Source of the DNA: Hepatocystis sp. ex Piliocolobus tephrosceles | Lineage: Eukaryota; Apicomplexa; Aconoidasida; Haemosporida; Plasmodiidae | Assembly: GCA_902459845.2 (NCBI GenBank) | Contig: CABPSV020000315.1 | Coordinates: 1-19,244 of the forward strand | Length of the DNA: 19,244 nucleotides | Direction of reading: 5' to 3' | Shown here: piece by piece, positions 1 through 8,418 of the stretch | Layout: every line of letters starts with the position of its first letter | Position numbering within the stretch: position 1 is the first letter of the stretch | Notes under the pieces: generated by a model | What the model was told of the DNA's origin: nothing | The model's input: only the letters and a program-made list of their open reading frames with translations | Database searches by the model: none | Position numbers and translations under genes: made by a program

Positions 1-90
1 CTAATTCTGATAATAACATAAATAATGACACTGAATCTAATTACGGTTTGCAAAAAGTAGTGTCATTATTTATGTTATTATCATAATTAG
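1..90. repeat. 32-bp inverted repeat with 26-nt loop at the window edge
   Basis: Bases 1-32 are the reverse complement of bases 59-90 with a single mismatch (C7 against T84). The loop is 33-58 and carries the last codons and stop of the minus-strand gene. The right arm is coding sequence for the C-terminal NYDNNINNDT stretch. The left arm, read on the plus strand, encodes nearly the same peptide (NSDNNINNDT). The arm ends exactly at base 1, which suggests a contig-end fold-back artefact or a palindrome that continues beyond the window. Confidence 0.9.
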
Positions 91-2884
91 TTTTATTACT
101 ATCATTATTATATTTTGTGACATTCTTTTTGTTGTATTTTTCATTTTCATTAATTTTTGTTATTTCTGCATTTGCACAAGAAAAATGTGTTTCCTCCTCT
201 ATATGATTATTACCAAATTTTACTAAATTTGACATATCCCATATTTGTAAATTGTTAAGTGCATTTTGTTCCTCCCACATTTTTCGATATTGTTCATCTA
301 ACCAAGGTTTTGTATTTAATTCAAAGTTGATTGGTAAATTATCATCATTTTTAATAATTTTAATAATACCATAATTTTCTGCATATAATCTTCTTTTTGT
401 ATATTCTAATTTTTTATTTAAATTTGGAAATTGTAAAAAGTAATTAATATATAAATTATTCTCGTCTATATTAGGAGGTGGTTTAATATATACTAACTCA
501 TTAATACATGTTTTTTTAAATTCATTAATATTTGGATTCGAATATTTTGGACCTTCTCCAAAAAATTGACCAGCTGATTCTAATAATGAATATACATTAG
601 ATACTTTTTTATATTCTTTTGCTTTGTTTTTTTTTTTCATCTCTTCTAATGCTTTTTTTTTTCTTATTTCTGATTCTTCTAATAGTTTATGATCAAAAGT
701 ATTAGTAAAATCTGTTCCTCCTCCTATTTTGTAATCTTCACTCATTTCTTTTTTATCTTCCTTAGTAATATTCTCTATTGTATTTTTAAACGTATTACTA
801 TCATAACTTTGTTTTGTTTGATCATATTTATTAGTTAGTTCATTATTTATTACTTTCCTTTTTTTTAATAATTTTAACTGTTCCCATGGATTCTTTTTAC
901 CTATATTGTTTCCCATAGTTTCTTCAATTATTTTTTTATTAATATGTGAAAACATAGGGTGTAAGTTAAACCCTCTTATGTCAGGTTTTAATATGTGTGG
1001 AATAATATAATTAAGTGGTGAGTCTTCAATTACATACTTCATAGATATACATAAATTTAAATAAAAAAAAATTTCTCTTCTTTTTATGGGTTCTAAGATA
1101 TTCATTTCTTTTATTATCCTATTATTTTCAACAATAGACAATTCGTAGATATTTTTTTTTAAAAAAGCAATATATTCTTTTATTTGTTTTATTTGTTCAT
1201 TACATATGTTAACTACATAATCAATTATTATTAAATCTTTAAAGTTAGTTTTATGATAATTACTGAATATTTTATTAAAATTTAGTGGTTCTTGTTTTTT
1301 ATTTTTACATGACATATTTTCACTCGATTTTATATTGGTTTCGTCTGGATTGGGAAAATCAGTATTATTATTCGGTACATTATCCGGTGCATTATCCTGT
1401 ACATCATCCGGTGCATTATCCGGTACATTATCAGGTGCATTATCCGGTACATTATCAGGTGCATTATCCGGTACATTATTAGGTGTATTATCCGAAACAT
1501 TATCCGGTACATTATCTGATACATTATTGTTTTGGTTCTGCTTATCACAATCATTATTACCGTCGTTATTGCAGCTACTGTTATCGTTGTTTGCATTGTT
1601 TTCATTATCAGCGTGACCATTACATTTTGTTTCCTCTGTAACGTTATTCATATTATATGTGGTACTATCATCCGTGAGTACTATCCCTAGTTTACTTAAA
1701 GTAGTAAAACAATTAATGATGCTCTTTCTTCTACTCTTTGTTAATTTGTCAAACCAAAAAATTTCTGAATTTTTGACTTCTTCTTTAGTTGTATTATCAA
1801 TAATAATATTTTCTTTACCTAGAAAAATATTTTGTTTATTTAATGGTATTATTACTTTTAAACTTTCAATGATATATTCTTCAATATTATATTTTTTAGT
1901 TAAAAAGGACATATAAATTGATTTTAATTTTGCTTTATCTTCATTTATATTAATATCTTCCATTAGTTTAGAATTTGCAATATTTCTTTTTCTTTTTTTA
2001 TTTCTTTCCGTTTTTAATTCATTTTTAAAATTTTCATTATCTTCATCTTTATCAAACAAGTTATCTTCTTTATTTTCACGACTAGTTTTTTTTTTTTTTT
2101 TTAGTGCCTCTTTTGTTTTACTTTTATTTTTTAATTTCACATTTATTTTACCATTATCCTCTTCTTCGTCGTATTCTTCTTTTATTTCATCTTCTGATTC
2201 GTCAGCGTATTCTTCTTCTTCTTCCCCTGATTCATCCTCGTCATCATATTTTACTTCTTCTTCTACTTCACTTTCATCACTTTTGTTTTTTTTAGCAGAT
2301 TTTTTAGTACCCACACTATTTTTCTTTTTTTTCTTTTTAACTATATTACTACTACTATTCTTTTTTACTATAAAATCACTTTTTGAAAAAACCGCTTTTT
2401 TCTCGTTATTTTCTATCAATTCATTTGTATTTTCTACTTCCGAACCATTTTCTTTATTTTTTTTTTCACTATCGTCGTCATCGCTTACTACCTTTTTCAA
2501 TTTTTTTAATTTTCTCATCTTTTTATTTTTTTTTATATTGGTGTCATTATCATTTTTATTGCCTTCGTTTTCATCTCCGAAAACTTCTTTATTAGTAAGA
2601 TCTGTCTCTGTTTCTATATCTTCATTATAGTTATTATTTTTTTTTTCTTCTACATTATCATCATCTGTTAACGTGATGTCATTTTCAGTGTTATTTTTTG
2701 CTTCCTTTAGTCCATTGGCTTCGTCTTCTGCTCCGGACTCGAGTCCGGTTTCTTCATTAATTACTTCATTCGTTACTTCATTAGTTACTTCATTCGTTAC
2801 TTCATTAGTTTCTTCATTTGTACTGTCGTCTTCATCATCTGATAACAACTTTTTTTTTTTTTTTTTTTTATTCAAACTATTCAT
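41..2884 (-). CDS. Conserved-looking charged, probably nuclear protein of unknown function (947 aa)
   Basis: A single open exon runs from an ATG at 2884-2882 to a TAA at 43-41. I do not recognise the family. Residues 1-330 are low complexity: a Lys run at residues 6-12, acidic Asp/Glu/Ser blocks that look like casein kinase 2 sites, TNEV repeats, and Lys-rich patches that resemble nuclear localisation signals. Residues about 335-415 are ordinary mixed sequence, possibly a folded domain. Residues about 452-505 are a PDNV/PDNA tetrapeptide array. Residues about 540-915 look like conserved globular sequence, with a helix-rich part, then segments such as GFNLHPMFSHI, GQFFGEGPKY, YIKPPPNIDE and KPWLDEQYRKMWEE. 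The tail is Asn-rich. A chromatin, transcription or splicing role is only inferred from composition. The 3' end lies inside an inverted repeat at the window edge, so the exact C-terminus deserves caution. The neighbouring E2 gene is divergently oriented. Confidence 0.85.
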   Translation of the reverse strand: MNSLNKKKKKKKLLSDDEDDSTNEETNEVTNEVTNEVTNEVINEETGLESGAEDEANGLKEAKNNTENDITLTDDDNVEEKKNNNYNEDIETETDLTNKEVFGDENEGNKNDNDTNIKKNKKMRKLKKLKKVVSDDDDSEKKNKENGSEVENTNELIENNEKKAVFSKSDFIVKKNSSSNIVKKKKKKNSVGTKKSAKKNKSDESEVEEEVKYDDEDESGEEEEEYADESEDEIKEEYDEEEDNGKINVKLKNKSKTKEALKKKKKTSRENKEDNLFDKDEDNENFKNELKTERNKKRKRNIANSKLMEDININEDKAKLKSIYMSFLTKKYNIEEYIIESLKVIIPLNKQNIFLGKENIIIDNTTKEEVKNSEIFWFDKLTKSRRKSIINCFTTLSKLGIVLTDDSTTYNMNNVTEETKCNGHADNENNANNDNSSCNNDGNNDCDKQNQNNNVSDNVPDNVSDNTPNNVPDNAPDNVPDNAPDNVPDNAPDDVQDNAPDNVPNNNTDFPNPDETNIKSSENMSCKNKKQEPLNFNKIFSNYHKTNFKDLIIIDYVVNICNEQIKQIKEYIAFLKKNIYELSIVENNRIIKEMNILEPIKRREIFFYLNLCISMKYVIEDSPLNYIIPHILKPDIRGFNLHPMFSHINKKIIEETMGNNIGKKNPWEQLKLLKKRKVINNELTNKYDQTKQSYDSNTFKNTIENITKEDKKEMSEDYKIGGGTDFTNTFDHKLLEESEIRKKKALEEMKKKNKAKEYKKVSNVYSLLESAGQFFGEGPKYSNPNINEFKKTCINELVYIKPPPNIDENNLYINYFLQFPNLNKKLEYTKRRLYAENYGIIKIIKNDDNLPINFELNTKPWLDEQYRKMWEEQNALNNLQIWDMSNLVKFGNNHIEEETHFSCANAEITKINENEKYNKKNVTKYNNDSNKTNYDNNINNDTTFCKP
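1371..1529 (-). repeat. 12-bp coding tandem repeat (PDNV/PDNA)
   Basis: A tandem array of degenerate 12-bp units encodes Pro-Asp-Asn-Val/Ala tetrapeptides, about 13 copies, near residues 452-505 of the minus-strand gene. In part of the array V and A units alternate, giving a 24-bp higher-order period. The unit is a multiple of three, so copy-number change keeps the frame. Confidence 0.85.
2752..2823 (-). repeat. 12-bp coding tandem repeat (TNEV)
   Basis: Degenerate 12-bp units encode Thr-Asn-Glu-Val/Glu tetrapeptides near residues 22-45 of the minus-strand gene. Six units are visible and are the only strongly periodic part of the N-terminal acidic region. Confidence 0.8.
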
Positions 2885-3062
2885 TTTTGTAATTTATTTT
2901 ATAAAACACTAAAACAAACACTTACAATGTCTTTTTTTGTAGATAACACATGACATATGTAGTATATATATATGCGTATGTGTGCATGTCCATACGTTAT
3001 ATATGCGTAAAATGTCTATATCATATACGTATGTATTTTATCTTAAAAAAAAAAAAAAAAAA

Positions 3063-3130
3063 AACCAAAAAAACCAAAAAAACCAAAAAAACGCAAAAAA
3101 ACGTAAAAAAAAGCAAAAAAAAGTAAAAAA
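3063..3130. repeat. A-rich 9- to 10-bp minisatellite
   Basis: CC or CG dinucleotides separated by A runs recur at 9-bp spacing (CC at 3065, 3074 and 3083), then drift to about 10-bp spacing with CGC, CGT, AGC and AGT variants. It follows a run of 20 A and appears to be a decaying expansion of that homopolymer. Confidence 0.7.
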
Positions 3131-3710
3131 AGAAAGAAAACGAAAACAAAATACAAATTTATCACATTTGTTAGTATTTATTTATAATTATTGTATTAGT
3201 TCCTTTTTATATATTGTTGCATTTTTTTTTTTTTTTTTTTTTAGCTATTTTGATTTTACTTTACTATTATAAATAGCAATAATTAAAAATATCTGTCTCA
3301 TCAAAAAAAAAAATAAAAAAATAAATAAATAAAAATAAAATTATATATATTATATATACCATTTATATTATAAAAATTACTTAAGTGAAAAACAAATTAT
3401 TCATAATATTACTTAATAACATACAAAGATATATTGTTTTTTGTGAATACATGTTAAGAATGTTAAACCCTCTTAAAAAAATTGCATTTACATACGCCTC
3501 ATTAAGCGAAAAAAAAAGCATATACATGTATATATATATATATATATTGTATTTTTTTTTTATTATTGCTATCACGCGAAATGAAAGACCATACAAAAAT
3601 TTTTATGTTCCAAAATTTAAAATAATTTTGATGATCAAATATGTTTAATAACAAATGCTTAACTTGAAATATGAAAGCATAAATTTTTTTTTTTTTTTAT
3701 CTTTTTTTAT

Positions 3711-3782
3711 CATTTTTGTCATTTTTATCATTTTTGTCATTTTTGTCATTTTTGTCATTTTTGTCATTTTTGTCATGTTTAT
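3711..3782. repeat. 9-bp minisatellite, unit CATTTTTGT, 8 copies
   Basis: Eight consecutive 9-bp units with the consensus CATTTTTGT are present. Five in a row (3729-3773) are identical, and the second and last are variants. The period is a multiple of three, so it holds open a spurious frame of Phe-Val-Ile repeats. Confidence 0.9.
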
Positions 3783-4716
3783 CACTTTTTTAATTTGTTT
3801 TATTTATTTAAGTTTTGTTTTTTGTAATAAAGAAGATACAGCAATTCTTTCTTTGTTTGCCTTCTTTTTGCAGTTAAATTGTATTTTCAAAAAATGCCAT
3901 AGTTTCATCCAAGTTGTCAATTCTCACAATACTTAAAATTAAAGTAAGAGCTTATCAAATTTAGGACATACTAAATGTATGTATACACGTATATATACAT
4001 GTATGAACCTATGTATGAACGTTTATATATGTATACATGGTATTAATGAAAATAGAAGCATAAATTAAAAAAAAAAAAAAAAAAAAAAAGTCTTGATTAT
4101 TTGTAATTTTAACATTTTTACACTTTTATTGTTTTTGCTTGTTTGACATACTTTTTTAAGCATAAGAACAGTTTTATTATCTTAAGTAAAAATAGCTATA
4201 AGAGTAATAACAAATTTATAAACTTTAGATTGTTTCCCTTAAAAGTATGTATAATCTTAGGAATAATAGTTTCAGCTGTTTTTACAATTTAATGTAATGT
4301 TGCATTTATAACTAATTGGTACGAACAAATATTTTTGACAGAGTATTTTTTTTGGTTTTTATTTGTTATAATCATTGTTTTTTTCATTTGCTATTTTCAT
4401 TTTTTTCTTTAATTGCTGTCATAATTTTCTTTTATTTCAAATTTAAAAATGAAGATTTTAATATACTTAAAAAAAAAAAAAAAAAAAAAAAGTATTCGCA
4501 ATTTCAAAGACTGTAAATTTGTTATAACAATGTAGAAAAATACTACTGTAAATTATGTGAACACTATTTATTATACATTTTAACCTTCATGTATTTTTTT
4601 TTTTTTTTTTTATAAATATTTTACTACATATAAAGTAAAAGGGCTAAAATAATTCTTTTTTAAATATATGTTTTTTGCGAACACAAAAAAAGGGGGAAAT
4701 AGCCATAAAATAAAAG

Positions 4717-4749
<33 letters not shown>

Positions 4750-5241
4750 ATATGTTCATACATATGTACATGTGAAAACCTTAACAAACATTTGCATTTG
4801 TATAATCCATCGATTCGCCCGTTTCCTCAAATATAATAAAATGGTGGATACTACTCCTTATATTTTAAAATATACAGCTATATTATTCTGCTTTTTATAA
4901 CTCACAATCTACAATATAACATATTAAGAACCATTTTACATAATAAAAAACATCATTAAATGTTTGTTTTTAATAAAAAAAAATATAAAAAATATATATA
5001 TGTATGGGTAATTGTAATATATATAGATACATTTTATCGATAGGAATTTTTTAAATGTGCCTTTAATGTTTACATAACACATACGTATATATGTACATAT
5101 ACATATATATGTGTATATAATTAAAGACAAAAATGGTATGTCAAAAAGTATAATTGTTTATTTTTTTATTTTTTTTTTTTTATTGTACTTTTCAAAACTA
5201 TTCTTTAAATAAGCGCATTTTTTGTAATAAATCTCAAAATA

Positions 5242-6051
5242 ATGAAAAAAATAATATTACTAAAAAAAGCTTTAATATGTTGTATATATATTATATTTAC
5301 ATGCATAAACATTGCAAAAAGTAATGTTACAAATCGAAAATCTTTTGATAAAATAACAATTTACGCATTTTTCAAAAATTATCGCAATAAATATGTGAAT
5401 TTTATGATAAATACAAACCATGGAACAAAAAGGGAACCTAATAAAATACATTATAATTTTACAAATAACAAAAAGCATATATACACATTAAATGAACATT
5501 TAAAAAAAAAAAAATATCTATTTACAATACAACCTAAAAAACCTATTAATAGTGTTACGTTGAAACCATCCTCAAGTATACAGAAGCATATAAAAACAAA
5601 ATATAATTTAGGAAATGCTAATTACAGAATACAAAAAGAATTACATAATTTTTTAAACAATCCGCCAATAAATTGTACGCTTGATGTACACCCAAGCAAT
5701 ATTAAAATTTGGATAGTAACATATAAAGGATTAGAAAATACTATTTATGCTAATGAAGTTTATAAAATAAAAATTATTTTTTCAAATGATTACCCTTTAA
5801 AACCACCTACTGTATATTTTTTGCAGAAACCACCTAAACACACACATGTATATTCAAATGGAGATGTATGCTTAAGTTTATTAGGAGACGATTATAACCC
5901 TAGTTTATCGATTTCTGGTTTAATATTATCAATTATATCTATGTTGTCGTCAGCAAAAGAAAAAAAATTGCCTATTGATAACTATACACATGCTGATGCA
6001 AAACCAGGGAGTAGTCAGAATAACTTTCTTTATCATGATGATAAATGTTAA
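5242..6051 (+). CDS. UBE2W-type ubiquitin-conjugating enzyme E2, probably apicoplast-targeted
   Basis: This 269-residue E2 should accept ubiquitin or a ubiquitin-like protein from an E1 as a thioester and pass it to substrates. The UBC fold occupies residues about 125-269. The predicted catalytic cysteine is Cys210 in SNGDVCLSLL. Downstream LSIISMLSS and a C-terminal YHDDKC match the human UBE2W pattern (LSIISMLSS, YHDDTC); UBE2W modifies substrate N-termini. The usual E2 HPN motif is HTH here (200-202), close to the HPH of UBE2W. Residues about 6-25 are hydrophobic after a Lys-rich start and look like a signal peptide. Residues 28-115 are rich in Lys and Asn with very few acidic residues, the classic apicoplast transit-peptide composition. 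Such enzymes act in the ERAD-like import machinery (SELMA) around the plastid. Targeting is inferred. The start follows an A-rich context and no intron is needed. Confidence 0.9.
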   Translation: MKKIILLKKALICCIYIIFTCINIAKSNVTNRKSFDKITIYAFFKNYRNKYVNFMINTNHGTKREPNKIHYNFTNNKKHIYTLNEHLKKKKYLFTIQPKKPINSVTLKPSSSIQKHIKTKYNLGNANYRIQKELHNFLNNPPINCTLDVHPSNIKIWIVTYKGLENTIYANEVYKIKIIFSNDYPLKPPTVYFLQKPPKHTHVYSNGDVCLSLLGDDYNPSLSISGLILSIISMLSSAKEKKLPIDNYTHADAKPGSSQNNFLYHDDKC

Positions 6052-6624
6052 GTTGGTTTAAGCGCATATACACGTGTATAAGAGTTAATATATATATACA
6101 AATATTTAGTACTTTTTTTTTATACATTGTTTAATACTTACAGCGGTTACATTAACTACATGGATATTTTTAATTATAAAGTTTTTATTTATTTTTTTTT
6201 GTTTTTCTTTTTTTTTGCTTCTTGCTTCGATATAACATTTATAATTAATATATTAAAATTTTTATTTTTACTCCCTTCAAAATTTATTAACACAAATCCC
6301 TTAAAAAATCAAGATTAAAACTGCTTCTGAAGTATTATAAAGTTATCTTGTGTTTTTATCCACTTTTATTTGTTTGTTTTAGAACTTATATACTACAAGT
6401 ATGTATATATATATATATATATGCAAACATAATTTTATATCGGTGTTAATAAATTTTATTAATTTAACTTTTTTATCTTAATTCCCTTTTTTTGGCTATT
6501 ACAAATTTAATTAATTTATTTTCATTTTATGAATATGGAAATATAATTTAATTAGTAATGTATATATATTTAATTTTTTCAAACTTAATAATTTTGAAGT
6601 TAATTTTTTTTTTTTTTCTTTAAC

Positions 6625-6660
<36 letters not shown>

Positions 6661-7074
6661 CGGTAGAACAAGTTGAAAAACATAAGCGGTTATTTTTTTT
6701 TTAATTTACGTATTGTAGTACACATATTAATATTTTTGTCTTGAATAAATAAAATTTTTTAATAAAATATTATCTTTATTGTACATATTTTTATTTTTTT
6801 TTGATTTTTTATTAGTTATTTTAAAAAATAAAAATAGTATTCAATGTAGAATAAGTTGATCTAAGAAATATTAGTTGTGCGTTTTTAAAAATTATATATA
6901 GAGGAGAAATTATATATGTAATAAAACAAATTATGAAAAAAAAAAAAAAAAAAAAAAAAAAAAGCAGCAAAACGTATGTATACAAAACATGTTCCTTTAT
7001 AATTTTTTTTCTTCTGTTGTTTTGTTTATGTAACTATTGGTGCTAGTGTAAAACAAAATACGTTGCAGACAGTT

Positions 7075-7080
7075 GTGCAC
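7075..7080. promoter_or_regulatory. GTGCAC motif, candidate ApiAP2 site
   Basis: The palindromic hexamer GTGCAC is a reported core of AP2-I-type ApiAP2 factors that act on invasion-stage genes. It lies about 1.34 kb upstream of the 8419 start codon. By base composition such a GC-rich hexamer should be rare here. A single site is weak evidence, and a second copy at 10766-10771 has no promoter near it. Confidence 0.25.
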
Positions 7081-7519
7081 ACTTACACATGCACACATAT
7101 AAAACACATAAAAAAAAAATTGTTAAATGTGTTTGATTTGTTAGTTAATTCAAAATAAAAATGAAAAAATTGTTTAATCAAAAAAATGTATTTTTGTTAA
7201 ATAAAAAGAAAACATATACTATTTTTTTTTAAATAAAGTTGCCACCTTTCTGTGTTTTTGTTGTAAAAAAAAAAAAAAAAAAAAAAAAAACATCGTATAA
7301 AAAATTTATTATTTAATCTAAGCGTCATATATTTACTAATTTTTTTTAATTTTTTTTACTGTCGAATAACGTTACTAACTAATACAATTTTTTCTAAACC
7401 GATTAAAAATTACTCTTTCTTAACAAAACAATTTATTTAGTGTTGATTATTAAAATAAAATATAAATTTTTTTATCACAATTATATACTAAAAAAGCCAC
7501 ATGTACATATTTATATATA

Positions 7520-7550
<31 letters not shown>

Positions 7551-8277
7551 CAATGATCATAAATATAGTTTATAATTTTTTAAAATCATAAGTACATTTC
7601 ACATTAATTGTTAATACATTTTTTAAAATATATATTTGTTTATGCATTTTCTACAATCAAATTGTGTTATTTTTTATGACATTTTAATAATATATACTTA
7701 TGCAGTTAGCTATAAAAAACACTTCAATTATTTTATTTTTTTTTTTTTAATTTCCAAGAGTTTTTTTTTTTTTTTTTTTTATAACATATTCTTGTTACTA
7801 TTTTGTGTAAAACATAACACGTGTTTTTCTCTAACTTGGAAAAGAATAATACAAGATATATATAAATGTTTATATATAAATGTTTATGTGTATATGTGCA
7901 TATTTTAATTCACCAACACAAGTTTTAATTTTTATATTTGTTACATTGGAAAAAATATCGTAACTTGTTTATTTCACTTCATATGTAAAAATTATCATTA
8001 CAACATGAAGTAGACAGTGTCAATTCTATATTTATTGTACAATACACATATATATATATATATATATATATTTATTTTGATTATTAGTTTATATTCAACG
8101 TTTATAAAAATATAATTTTACATTTTTATATTATAAAACCTTTTCAATTTTTGCAATGTTTCTATATATGTAAAATAGATATAAACACATTGTGTCTTTT
8201 CATTATTTTAACATTTTTAACATAAATAGAATATATGTTTATTAATTATTTTGCACTTATACTGAAACGCTTATACA

Positions 8278-8280
<3 letters not shown>

Positions 8281-8313
<33 letters not shown>
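8281..8313. repeat. (AT)n microsatellite, 33 bp
   Basis: This is an uninterrupted AT dinucleotide run about 105 bp upstream of the start codon at 8419, probably in the 5' leader or core promoter. Confidence 0.9.
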
Positions 8314-8315
<2 letters not shown>

Positions 8316-8418
8316 TTAAACGTCTTTTTTTTGGCTAATTAATATTTATATAAATCGCTCAGATATTTTCCTAGAGCAAATTAAATAATTATAATAATTA
8401 AAAACAATAAAAAACAAA

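Larger units (their letters stand above)
2885..5241. other. Divergent intergenic region (2.36 kb)
   Basis: This lies between the starts of the minus-strand gene and the E2 gene, so it should hold both promoters and 5' leaders. I see no credible gene. It holds A and T homopolymers of about 18-21 bases (for example 3045-3064, 3222-3242, 4070-4089), an (AT)n tract near 4720-4742, and two 9-bp minisatellites listed separately. Short frames here are T-rich or A-rich and encode Phe/Ile/Lys runs without domain character. No core promoter element could be assigned. Confidence 0.7.
6052..8418. other. Intergenic region (2.37 kb) between two plus-strand genes
   Basis: It holds the 3' end of the E2 transcript and the promoter and leader of the next gene. 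Prominent homopolymers are A31 (6629-6659), A28 (6936-6963), A26 (7265-7290) and T29 (7522-7550), with (AT)n tracts near 8048-8071 and 8281-8313. Such tracts are common in Plasmodium upstream regions and are thought to disfavour nucleosomes. Short frames at 6127-6318 and 7636-7908 are Phe/Ile-rich without recognisable features. I see no RNA gene. Confidence 0.7.

Noticed and set aside
1285..1620. Plus- and minus-strand frames across the PDNV array
   Set aside because: They are alternative-frame shadows of a 12-bp repeat in the real minus-strand gene.
3655..3936. Open frame with Phe-Val-Ile repeats
   Set aside because: It follows the 9-bp minisatellite; no domain, and composition is that of T-rich noncoding DNA.
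4316..4516. 66-codon hydrophobic frame
   Set aside because: It lacks an ATG start (begins TTG) and ends in a poly(A) tract.
6127..6318. 63-codon frame just after the E2 gene
   Set aside because: It is Phe-rich and without domain features; most likely E2 3' UTR.
7636..7908. 90-codon frame in the 6052-8418 intergenic region
   Set aside because: It consists of T-tract Phe runs and AT-repeat Tyr/Ile runs only.
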